Shown here: positions 1 to 7,455 of the stretch, piece by piece
Layout of the letters: each line of letters begins with the position of its first letter
How positions within the stretch are numbered: the stretch's first letter is position 1
Source: Burkholderiales bacterium
GTDB taxonomy: Bacteria > Pseudomonadota > Gammaproteobacteria > Burkholderiales > Usitatibacteraceae
NCBI GenBank assembly: GCA_025350945.1
Contig: JANXWW010000418.1
Coordinates: 1-19,562, forward strand
Direction of reading: 5' to 3'
DNA length: 19,562 nucleotides
Notes under the pieces: model-generated
The model's database searches: none
What the model was told of the DNA's origin: nothing
The model's input: only the letters and a program-made list of their open reading frames with translations
Program-made: the position numbers and the translations under genes

Positions 1-128
1 ATCCCAATCTTGAACATATCCGTCAGGCCGATGTACATATCTGCTTTCGTTTCGATTGATAGTTGATAGTAGCGCGAGTTCGGTTGCCAATAACATCCAA
101 GCGAATAAATTCATTATCATCGCCCAAC
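1..128. other. Left-edge stretch without an assignable gene
   Basis: No gene can be assigned here. Three short frames run off the left edge. A minus-strand frame opens with ATG at 120-118 and stays open for 40 codons; its hydrophobic beginning is signal-peptide-like, but it has no ribosome binding site and starts only a few bases after the T-run of the csp terminator. A second minus frame could start at the ATG near position 37. Two plus-strand frames stop near 57 and 66 and could be the tail of a gene converging on csp. The sequence left of the window would decide between these. Confidence 0.3.
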
Positions 129-155
129 AAAAAACCCCGGCAAGCCGAGGTTTTT
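129..155 (-). terminator. Rho-independent terminator of the cold-shock gene
   Basis: Read on the minus strand this is a 6-bp stem, CCTCGG / CCGGGG with one T-G wobble, closing a CTTG loop, followed directly by six T residues. It lies about 35 bp downstream of the csp stop codon. The plus strand also has a run of five T after the stem, so it may work in both directions and stop a gene coming from the left edge. Confidence 0.8.
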
Positions 156-186
156 CTTGTTACATTTTTGCAGCGAGACTGAAAGC

Positions 187-390
187 CTAGATCGACTGAA
201 TGTTAGTCGCTTGCTTGCCCTTTGGGCCAGTCGTCACTTCAAAAGAAACTTTCTGGTTTTCTTGAAGTGTCTTGAAACCGCTTGACTGAATAGCTGAGAA
301 ATGTACAAACAAATCTTCGCCTTTGTCATCCGGTGTGATGAAGCCAAAACCTTTTGCGTCGTTAAACCACTTTACGGTACCTGTTGCCAT
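187..390 (-). CDS. Cold-shock protein, CspA family
   Basis: This is a 67-residue single cold-shock domain, the usual length of the family. It binds single-stranded RNA and DNA and acts as a cytoplasmic RNA chaperone. The nucleic-acid-binding motifs are visible: RNP1-like KGFGFI at residues 13-18 and RNP2-like DLFVHFS at 26-32, plus the N-terminal GTVKWFN. The ATG start is supported by a clear AGGAA ribosome binding site. The gene stands alone, with its own terminator downstream and a leader of over 100 bases with a hairpin upstream, as is common for csp genes. Which paralogue (CspA, CspD or other) cannot be told, nor whether it is cold-induced or constitutive. Confidence 0.95.
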   Translation of the reverse strand: MATGTVKWFNDAKGFGFITPDDKGEDLFVHFSAIQSSGFKTLQENQKVSFEVTTGPKGKQATNIQSI

Positions 391-416
391 GTTAATTTCC
401 TAATTAAAAAGTTGAC

Positions 417-431
417 GGGGCAAATTGCCCC
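417..431 (-). promoter_or_regulatory. Inverted repeat in the csp leader
   Basis: GGGGCAA and TTGCCCC form a perfect 7-bp inverted repeat around one central base, about 27 bp upstream of the csp start codon and so probably inside the 5' untranslated leader. There is no T-run next to it on the minus strand, so it is not an obvious terminator. It may be a leader hairpin affecting mRNA stability or translation, or a protein-binding operator. The role is inferred from position only. Confidence 0.4.
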
Positions 432-500
432 ACGTCGTTCGAACCAAGAAAGAAACAACAGCAGTACTGAATTTGCTTACTTGAATTTTACGACAAACGC

Positions 501-530
501 ACTATAACAAATACTGGGCAGTGTTGCAGA
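501..530 (-). promoter_or_regulatory. Candidate csp promoter (-10 TATAGT)
   Basis: On the minus strand TATAGT (501-506) resembles a sigma-70 -10 box and sits about 110 bp upstream of the csp start, which would give a long leader as in other csp genes. The -35 region is poor (CTGCAA at about 17 bp spacing), so this is only a candidate. Confidence 0.3.
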
Positions 531-577
531 AAGACTTGCTTTATTGGAATTTGAGTTTTTTGGCGCAAAACAAAGGA

Positions 578-1576
578 TTACGGCACGACCTTCAACGCTC
601 CCGCTCCCGTGAGTCCCGCTGTCGCGCTTGCGCTTGTGCCATTCATCGTCCACACCGTGATGCTGCCGTCGGTGTTGCGCCAGATGAGATCACTCTTGCC
701 GTCGCCGTTCAAGTCGCTGATGTGGCTCACCCGCCAGTTGGCATCGGCTCCAATCAAGCCAGCCGTGGCGGTGGTCGCTACACCATTCATCAGCCACATC
801 GTGACCGCACCATTGGTGTTGCGCCATATGAAGTCGGCTTGACCATCACCGTTGAAATCACCCGTGTGGCTCACGCTCCAATCCGGGTTGGCACCCAGAA
901 TGCCCGCAGCGCTAGTGAGCCCGGTGCCGTTCATGAGCCACATCGTGACCGCACCATTGGTGTTGCGCCACAGCAGGTCGGCTTTGCCATCGCCGTTGAA
1001 GTCTGCGGTATGGCTGACTGTCCAGTTCGGATCTGCACCAAGGATGCCAGCAGCGCTGATGGTGCTGGTGCCGCTCATGAGCCACATGGTGACGGCACCA
1101 TTGGTGTTGCGCCACAGTAAGTCGGCTTTGCCGTCGCCATTGAAGTCGGCGATATGGCTGACTGTCCAGTTGGCATCGGGGCCTAGTAGTCCGGCGGTGC
1201 TGGTGATGGCGGTGCCGTCCATGAGCCACAGGGTGACGGCACCGTTGCTGTTGCGCCACAATATGTCGGCTTTGCCATCGCCATTGAAATCTCCCACGTG
1301 GCTGACGCGCCAGTTGGCGTCAGGGCCGATGAGACCGACGCTGGAAAGGATGCTGCTGCCGTTCATGAGCCACAGTGTGACGCGGCCATCGGTGTTGCGC
1401 CACAATATGTCGGCTTTGCCGTCGCCATTGAAGTCGGCGATATGCGAGATCGTCCAAGTCAGATCGTTGGCTAAGAGATTAGTCGCACTGCTGATGGCAG
1501 TGCCGTTCATTAACCAGGCTGTCGTGGTGCCCGCAGCGGATTGAATTAGTAGGTCGCTCTTGCTGTCACCAGAAAG
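578..1576 (-). repeat. 144-bp tandem repeats encoding the protease propeller (7 units)
   Basis: Seven in-frame units of about 144 bp each encode one FG-GAP/VCBS blade: a DxNGDGKAD calcium loop, the LLWRNTNGAVTMWLMNG core, a variable stretch, then NWxVSH. The middle five units are very alike and the first and last diverge, as expected for a closed propeller whose end blades have special contacts. The same unit recurs at 4015-5031 and 6445-7455, so this is also a homologous-recombination substrate. Confidence 0.9.
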
Positions 1577-3793
1577 GTCAGCCGGTGGCGCTAACGGCAA
1601 ACTAAGCTGATCAATCCACGCAGCGTCACCACCTGTACCGACTGCGTTGTCTTTGATGTAACTAAATTTTATTGTATGCGTGCCAGCACCGACAGGAATA
1701 TTCACCCAAGTCCAGTTCGATTCCCCGCTTGCGGCGGCAGACGAGAATTCCGTACCGTCCAAATAGACCCTTAAAAAATCAAATCCTTCTTCACTGGATA
1801 CTTTGCGATAGAAACGTAAAACCCCACTCTTCATATTCGCTGTAAATTCAATACTTGCATTCTGGCTGTCAGCGATAACACCGGATTTCAGGCTGTACGT
1901 TCCTTCACTTGCGTCCGTATTCACAACAGACCAACTTGCATTACTACCCGCAGATTGAATCCATCCTGCTGGCGATACGTTACTTGGTGGCCATACACCA
2001 ATGGCAGTGAGCGTCAATGTTGCTGTTGAGGGCTGCGCGATGGCGGTACCGGATGGCCCGGTGGCACCCGACAAAGAAACGGAAAAAATTTTATCGACAA
2101 GCGCACTGGTTTGCAAAATGGGAATGTTGATTGCCTTGGTTACCGTGTCATTAGCAGCCCAGGTCAGTGTTCCCGACGTCGCAGTAAAGTCAGCGCCCGC
2201 AACAGCGCTGCCATTGACGGTAGTGTAATTCACGGAGACCGCGCCCGCAGGATCACCCAATCGCGCAACCTTTACAGAAGCCGTGCCTGCCGCTGCAGGA
2301 TAACGAATACGATCAACAGTCAGCACAATCTTGGGCGTAACGACAACACCGGTTGCGGCCTTGATGGCCGCCAACATAAACCGATTTTCGTTCAACACAC
2401 GTGCGTTGTCTTCAGCGTTTACGTTGCCACAAGCATCAGGCGGTGCCCATCCAGATGGGTTGCAGATAAACAAATTCGGATTCGAAAACACCAGCACACG
2501 CCCGCTCGGTGGAGCGTAGCTCATGATGGTGCGAAAATCGCGCGCGGTGTTGTTAGCGTTAATCTTCCAGCCAAACGAATAGGGCCGGGTCCCGAATGTA
2601 TTTGTGCCTGCATTGGCACGATCATGCTGGAGCCCCATGTTATGTCCCAGCTCGTGCACAAACACCGAATCACATCCAGTGCCGCCAAAATTACAGACGC
2701 CTGTTACTGAATACATAAATCGCGGGTTGTTCCATGACTCAGGCCCTACACCCACATTATTGACTTGCCCGATATAGGCAATCCCGCCGTCATTTACATT
2801 ACGCAAAAGCGCAACCATATCCGCCCCGGCGCTCGCGCGCACATCTTCAACATCTGCAAAAACACCCGTGTTATTGTTAATGTCAGTCAACGCAACATCT
2901 TTGGTCGTCGCGGTGTCACTGTAATCTTTGATCTGCACCGCACCGACACGCCGAATGACAACTGCAGACTCACTTGACGCATAGGCCGCGTTTGCAGTTG
3001 TAAAAAGTTGATTGATACGAGTGTCCATGGCCGCGCCATGAAAATCTGCGAATCCTTTTGTAACCACAACCAATACATCTATTGTTGCTTGTGGTGTGGG
3101 CGTAGCTTTAGAAAGCGAAGACAAGGGTTGAGAAAATCGAGTGCGCTCGGCGATTTCATTCTTTAAAAGAATATTTTGTTTATAAGTCGATGGCAGGATA
3201 TCGGGATCATTACCTTCATCAACACTGCCGTGCGAAATACGAAAATCGTTTGCGTCGCCAGGTGTTGGGTTTTTCTTCGCTTCTGCAGTCGCACTCAACA
3301 AAAAATCAAGGCCCGCGCCGCCACCAGGCGCAACAGCCCATTCCTCCTCAGGAGTTTCAATAGAAGCGAAGGTACCAGCAGCGCCAGTGGTCGCGATAAC
3401 TTTGTAGCGCGGTCCGGCATCACGTAAATATCCCACCCAGCTAATCGAGCCATCCACATGTTCAATTTGGCTCTGTTTAACAACGACGTATTGTTTTCCG
3501 CTGGGCAGAGAAAGCAGACTTTCTCCACCTTGTGGCAAATTGTGCAGTGCGACCGCGTTAAATCTGATTGGCGTGGTTTCAGATTTCACTCCTTTTGCGC
3601 TTGCCAGCGTTGCTGATTTTGGTAACTGGCCGCGTGCTGTTGCAGATTCAATTGAGGAGGGGATCAACATCTCTACTGGTGCGGCGGCTGTTGCCGATAG
3701 TGTCGGCACAATACCAATAAGCACGCTTAAAGCCAGCGTCCCAATGATTTTTTGTACTGACTTAATCGACATTTTGTAGTCAATTGGATCCAC
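578..3793 (-). CDS. Secreted reprolysin-like metalloprotease with Calx-beta and C-terminal seven-repeat VCBS propeller
   Basis: The protein is 1071 residues. A signal peptide covers about residues 1-38 (hydrophobic 16-32, then an Ala-rich cleavage region). A probable propeptide follows. The protease domain (about 235-480) has the metzincin zinc motif HELGHNMGLQHD at 380-391 (ligands H380, H384, H390; catalytic E381) and the Met-turn TIMSY around M424. C367/C374 and C444/C455 could form disulfides. A Calx-beta-like domain lies at about 488-597, a jelly-roll-like beta-sandwich at about 600-735, and seven 48-residue FG-GAP/VCBS units from about 740 to the end. It should be an exported, zinc- and calcium-dependent peptidase; its substrate is unknown. 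The GTG at 3793 is chosen because GGAGAG sits just upstream of it; the ATG at 3772 has no such site and would give 1064 residues. The first repeat is degenerate (DLSGDSKSD). Confidence 0.88.
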   Translation of the reverse strand: MDPIDYKMSIKSVQKIIGTLALSVLIGIVPTLSATAAAPVEMLIPSSIESATARGQLPKSATLASAKGVKSETTPIRFNAVALHNLPQGGESLLSLPSGKQYVVVKQSQIEHVDGSISWVGYLRDAGPRYKVIATTGAAGTFASIETPEEEWAVAPGGGAGLDFLLSATAEAKKNPTPGDANDFRISHGSVDEGNDPDILPSTYKQNILLKNEIAERTRFSQPLSSLSKATPTPQATIDVLVVVTKGFADFHGAAMDTRINQLFTTANAAYASSESAVVIRRVGAVQIKDYSDTATTKDVALTDINNNTGVFADVEDVRASAGADMVALLRNVNDGGIAYIGQVNNVGVGPESWNNPRFMYSVTGVCNFGGTGCDSVFVHELGHNMGLQHDRANAGTNTFGTRPYSFGWKINANNTARDFRTIMSYAPPSGRVLVFSNPNLFICNPSGWAPPDACGNVNAEDNARVLNENRFMLAAIKAATGVVVTPKIVLTVDRIRYPAAAGTASVKVARLGDPAGAVSVNYTTVNGSAVAGADFTATSGTLTWAANDTVTKAINIPILQTSALVDKIFSVSLSGATGPSGTAIAQPSTATLTLTAIGVWPPSNVSPAGWIQSAGSNASWSVVNTDASEGTYSLKSGVIADSQNASIEFTANMKSGVLRFYRKVSSEEGFDFLRVYLDGTEFSSAAASGESNWTWVNIPVGAGTHTIKFSYIKDNAVGTGGDAAWIDQLSLPLAPPADLSGDSKSDLLIQSAAGTTTAWLMNGTAISSATNLLANDLTWTISHIADFNGDGKADILWRNTDGRVTLWLMNGSSILSSVGLIGPDANWRVSHVGDFNGDGKADILWRNSNGAVTLWLMDGTAITSTAGLLGPDANWTVSHIADFNGDGKADLLWRNTNGAVTMWLMSGTSTISAAGILGADPNWTVSHTADFNGDGKADLLWRNTNGAVTMWLMNGTGLTSAAGILGANPDWSVSHTGDFNGDGQADFIWRNTNGAVTMWLMNGVATTATAGLIGADANWRVSHISDLNGDGKSDLIWRNTDGSITVWTMNGTSASATAGLTGAGALKVVP

Positions 3794-3813
3794 GGCACTC
3801 TCCAGTTTTAAAT

Positions 3814-3843
3814 ATGCGAATTGTCATTTGCGGCATGCGAATT
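3814..3843 (-). promoter_or_regulatory. 9-bp direct repeat upstream of the protease gene
   Basis: ATGCGAATT occurs at 3814-3822 and again at 3835-3843, with starts exactly 21 bp apart, about two helical turns. The repeats lie 21-50 bp upstream of the protease GTG start. Two sites on the same helix face suggest a dimeric regulator, but no regulator is identified. A related GCGAATT also occurs once upstream of the next gene (around 6301). Confidence 0.3.
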
Positions 3844-3940
3844 TTCGTGCCATCCACCCACATTTTGATTCGAGTGTAGCTCAACTGAAATCAAGAAAAT
3901 ATGAATTGCATCACATGAAAAACTTTGTATATCAACGTAT

Positions 3941-3971
3941 AAAACCAAAGCCCCGCATACGGCGAGGCTTT
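3941..3971 (-). terminator. Rho-independent terminator after the PQQ dehydrogenase gene
   Basis: On the minus strand AAAGCCTCGC and GCGGGGCTTT form a 10-bp stem with one T-G wobble around a 5-base loop, followed by GG and four T. It lies about 45 bp beyond the stop of the sugar dehydrogenase gene, so that gene and the protease gene downstream are probably transcribed separately. Confidence 0.7.
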
Positions 3972-4014
3972 GTAAATTAACAGTGTCGTTTGACTTTGGT
4001 CGGCTAAATTTACA

Positions 4015-5031
4015 TTAAGGCATCACCCTGGATGATCCTGCTCCCGCCAGTCCAGCTGTGGCACTTGCAGAAGTACCATTCATCACCCAAGCCGTAATGC
4101 TGCCATCGAGGTTGCGCCAGATGAGATCAGATTTACCATCTCCATTCAAGTCAGAAATATGGCTCACGCGCCAATTAGGATCTGCACCAATCAACCCTGC
4201 GCTTGCAGTTAATGCGACACCATTCATGAGCCACATCGTTACCGCACCGTTATTGTTGCGCCATAACAGGTCTGCTTTACCGTCACCATTGAAATCAGCG
4301 GTGTGGCTGACGCTCCAGTCGGGGTTGGCACCTAGCAAACCTGCGCTGGCACTGATGACGCTGCCGTTCATGAGCCACATCGTGGTAGCACCGTTCGTGT
4401 TACGCCACAGCAAGTCTGCCTTACCGTCACTGTTGAAATCAGCGGTGTGGCTGACGCTCCAGTCAGGGTTGGCACCCAGTAACCCGGCGCTGGTACTAAT
4501 AACACTACCGTTCATGAGCCACATTGTTACCGCACCATTGGTGTTACGCCACAGCAAATCTGCCTTGCCGTCACCATTGAAATCAGCGGTATGGCTAACG
4601 CTCCAATTAACATCAGGGCCAAGAATGCCGGTGGCGGTAGTAACGGTAGTGCCGTTCATGAGCCACATTGTTACCGCCCCGTTGGTGTTGCGCCATAACA
4701 AATCCGCTTTGCCGTCACCATTGAAATCGGCAACGTGGCTGACGCGCCAGTCAGGATTGGGGCCAAGCAAACCAATGCTGGAAAGGACGGTGCTTCCGTT
4801 CATGAGCCAGACAGTAACGGCACCGTTGGTATTCCGCCATAGCAAATCCGCTTTGCCATCGCCGTTGAAATCAGCTATGTGCGAAATAGTCCAACTGGGA
4901 TCACTACTCAAAATGTTAGTCGCACTACTAATGGAAGTGCCACTCATCAACCAGACAGTGGTGGCAGTGACGCTGGCACTCGTTGCAGATTGAATAACGA
5001 TATCGCTTTTGCCGTCTGCATTCAAATCGTT
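4015..5031 (-). repeat. 144-bp tandem repeats encoding the dehydrogenase propeller (7 units)
   Basis: Seven in-frame blade units run from a first copy with DLNADGKSD to a last copy with DLNGDGKSD. Units four and five are almost identical in protein and clearly similar in DNA (around 4300-4600), which suggests recent unit duplication or gene conversion. One unit carries DFNSDGKAD instead of DFNGDGKAD. The array is homologous to those at 578-1576 and 6445-7455. Confidence 0.9.
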
Positions 5032-6267
5032 CAATGTTGGAACAACCGATGCGGGCCCTTTGATCGCATAAATTTTGCCTGTTCCGTAACCCACCAAATA
5101 CAATTCACCTGATTCGTCTTCACCAAAACTGCTGATACTGGATGGGGCGATTTGCGAAAATTCCGGTGTCCAGACACCGTTTGCATTAGGCTTCGCCACC
5201 CATAAGCGCTGGCTGGAAAAATCTCCATAAAAATAATAGCCGTTCAATGCAGTACTTTTTGTTCCTCGATGACGATAGCCACCCGTAATTGAGAAGCCGC
5301 CAAAATCGGTATTGTTGTGCCCGTATTCAATTACGGGCGGCGTATGTGGCGTAAGGCCCGGTGCGATGCCGCATGATGTAGAAGAATAGCAATGAGTTGC
5401 TTCGTACACATTCCATCCGAAATTTTGACCGGGCGCAGCACCCGCTTGGACGTAGTTGACCTCTTCATAAAGTCCTTGCCCTACATCGCCGATGAAAAGA
5501 TCGCCATTGCTACGATCAAAACTGAATTTCCAGGGGTTGCGCAAACCGAATGCCCATATTTCAGGACACGCATTTACGCCAGTGTCGCAATTTGATGTCG
5601 CATACGGATTGGTTGCGGGGATCGTGTAGCTTGTGCCTCCATTGACGCTGATACGCAGCATTTTCGCGAGTCGGGTAGTTAATTTTTGTCCGTTTTGATC
5701 CGGGTCGCCGCCGCCGCCGCCATCGCCAGTACCAATGTAAAGATAGCCATCTTGACCAAATGCAAGATGTCCGCCGTTATGATTTTGATAATTGGGGTGG
5801 GCAATGGTGAGTATCACTGCGCCACTTGTGGAGTCTGCCGACAACGGGTTCGTCGCACTACGCAAATAACGTGCAATCGTCAATGCGCCATCGCTGGCAC
5901 GCGTGTAGTAAACGTAGAATGCTCTATTGCTTGAGTATTGAGGATGAAATGCCAACCCAAGTAATCCGCGTTCTCCGCCGCTTGCAATCACGGAGGAGAT
6001 ATCAAGAAAAAGGGTTGCCGTAGCAACCCCGCTGGACAAAACTTTGATTGTGCCGCCTTGCTCAACAACAAATAATCTTCCCGAGCCATCTCCACTATTG
6101 ACCAGTTCTACTGGCGTTTGAAAACCGCTCGCAACCTCTTGTAATGTGATCGCGGGTACAGCGGATGCCATGCCAGACAGCGCAAGCGCCACCAAACCGA
6201 TGAGCAGGCGTAGTAATTGGTTGCCGGACAAGTTCGTAGTGCCACAAAAACGTTTTGCCAATATCAT
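4015..6267 (-). CDS. Exported PQQ-dependent sugar dehydrogenase fused to a seven-repeat VCBS propeller
   Basis: The protein is 750 residues. A signal peptide covers about 1-36 (hydrophobic 19-32). The glucose/sorbosone dehydrogenase (soluble GDH/HHIP-like) domain spans about 40-405, with GERGLLGLAFHP at 98-109, NHNGGHLAFGQDGYLYIGTGDGG from 162, and GLRNPWKFSFD at 241-251. By comparison with soluble PQQ glucose dehydrogenase, H163 is the likely catalytic base and R243/N244 contact PQQ. It should oxidise an aldose or similar sugar in the periplasm or outside the cell; the substrate is not predictable. Seven FG-GAP/VCBS units follow from about 413 to the end. The ATG at 6267 is preferred because GAGGGG lies upstream of it, while the in-frame GTG at 6285 has no ribosome binding site. 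The dehydrogenase fold is itself a propeller, so this is a propeller-propeller fusion. Confidence 0.88.
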   Translation of the reverse strand: MILAKRFCGTTNLSGNQLLRLLIGLVALALSGMASAVPAITLQEVASGFQTPVELVNSGDGSGRLFVVEQGGTIKVLSSGVATATLFLDISSVIASGGERGLLGLAFHPQYSSNRAFYVYYTRASDGALTIARYLRSATNPLSADSTSGAVILTIAHPNYQNHNGGHLAFGQDGYLYIGTGDGGGGGDPDQNGQKLTTRLAKMLRISVNGGTSYTIPATNPYATSNCDTGVNACPEIWAFGLRNPWKFSFDRSNGDLFIGDVGQGLYEEVNYVQAGAAPGQNFGWNVYEATHCYSSTSCGIAPGLTPHTPPVIEYGHNNTDFGGFSITGGYRHRGTKSTALNGYYFYGDFSSQRLWVAKPNANGVWTPEFSQIAPSSISSFGEDESGELYLVGYGTGKIYAIKGPASVVPTLNDLNADGKSDIVIQSATSASVTATTVWLMSGTSISSATNILSSDPSWTISHIADFNGDGKADLLWRNTNGAVTVWLMNGSTVLSSIGLLGPNPDWRVSHVADFNGDGKADLLWRNTNGAVTMWLMNGTTVTTATGILGPDVNWSVSHTADFNGDGKADLLWRNTNGAVTMWLMNGSVISTSAGLLGANPDWSVSHTADFNSDGKADLLWRNTNGATTMWLMNGSVISASAGLLGANPDWSVSHTADFNGDGKADLLWRNNNGAVTMWLMNGVALTASAGLIGADPNWRVSHISDLNGDGKSDLIWRNLDGSITAWVMNGTSASATAGLAGAGSSRVMP

Positions 6268-6287
6268 CACAAAGCCCCTCTTCACAA

Positions 6288-6301
6288 CGTCAAAGATGAC
6301 G
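6288..6301 (-). promoter_or_regulatory. Small inverted repeat in the leader of the dehydrogenase gene
   Basis: CGTCA and TGACG form a perfect 5-bp inverted repeat around AAGA, 20 bp upstream of the ATG at 6267 and just upstream of the GAGGGG ribosome binding site. It could be an operator half-site pair or a weak leader hairpin. It is short enough to be chance. Confidence 0.2.
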
Positions 6302-6444
6302 CGAATTTGAATGCATTACTAGATGCAGATGAATGATGCGATACCACTTACACCAATGAAGTTGAGTAACACCAAATCATTTTTAACGTGCCACGTAAGT
6401 TTGTCAAAAATGCTAATCGCCTGCAAGCTGCAGAAGTTGCCTGA

Positions 6445-7455
6445 TCAAGGGCCCGCAGGTACAACTTGCGATTGTCCCGCACCCAACAGACCCGTGGCTT
6501 TAGCAACGGCAACACCATTCATTAACCACATCGTGATGCCGCCGTTGATGTTTCTCCAGACCAAGTCCGCTTTACCATCACCATCAAAGTCACCTGTATG
6601 ACTTACGCGCCAGTTTGGATCAGCGCCAATCAATCCAGCCGCACTAGTAAGGGACGCGCCGTTCATAAGCCACATCGTGGCAGCACCATTGTTATTGCGC
6701 CAAAGAATATCTGCTTTTTTGTCGCCGTTAAAGTCTGCGACATGCGTTACGCTCCAGTTAGGGTCAGGCCCAAGAATGCCGACAGCATTGGTTAGAGTCG
6801 CGCCACTCATCAGCCACATTGTCACTGCACCGTTTTTGTTGCGCCAAAGTAAATCTGTTTTTCCGTCGCCGTTAAAGTCAGCGACGTGACTTACACTCCA
6901 ATTCGCATCCGCGCCTAAAATACCCACGGCACTTACCAGGCTGGCACCATTCATCAACCACATCGTGACATTTCCGCCCGTATTCTTCCAGAGAATGTCT
7001 GCTTTACCGTCGCCATCAAAATCCGCAACGTGCGTTACCTTCCAATTCGCGTCGGCACCCAGCAAACCCGTGGCATTAGTGACAGCTCCTCCGTTCATTA
7101 ACCAAAGCGTGACGCTGCCATTAGTGTTCCGCCAAAGGATGTCAGCTTTGCCATCACCATTAAAATCTCCAACGTGAGATACGCTCCAGTTGGGCTCTGG
7201 CCCAAGAAGGCTTACCGTGCTCAGAACGTTGGTTCCGTCCATCAGCCACATGCCAACGCTGCCGTTGGTGTTACGCCATAAAATATCAGCTTTACCATCA
7301 CCATTGAAGTCAGCTACGTGGGTGATTGACCAAGTGGAGTCTGGACCGAGTAAATTCGTATTCTGCGCAACCGTTGTTCCATTCATAATCCAGGCGCTCA
7401 CGCTGCAATCACTATTACGCAGAAGCAAATCTGATTGACCATTGCCTGAAAGGTC
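6445..7455 (-). repeat. 144-bp tandem repeats encoding the stand-alone propeller (7 units)
   Basis: Seven in-frame blade units are homologous to the arrays in the two neighbouring genes. Codon choice and variable segments differ more from those arrays than they differ from each other, so this looks like the more diverged copy. The protein core (LWRNxNGxxTMWLMNG) is preserved in every internal unit. Confidence 0.88.

Noticed and set aside
852..1544. Long plus-strand open frame (230 codons) antisense to the protease gene
   Set aside because: It lies over the 144-bp repeats and just repeats an ALPSPLKS-type pattern. Because the repeat length is a multiple of three, any frame open in one unit stays open in all. 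It is a shadow of the real gene.
4058..4993. Long plus-strand open frame (311 codons) antisense to the dehydrogenase gene
   Set aside because: Same repeat-shadow effect as in the protease gene; no ribosome binding site and no protein-family signal.
6268..6285. GTG at 6285 as the dehydrogenase start
   Set aside because: No ribosome binding site upstream, while the ATG at 6267 has GAGGGG at a good distance and gives a normal signal peptide.
578..7455. Regular repeats as a possible CRISPR array
   Set aside because: The units are about 144 bp, coding and in frame, with diverged copies and no short identical repeat plus unique spacer pattern; no cas genes nearby.
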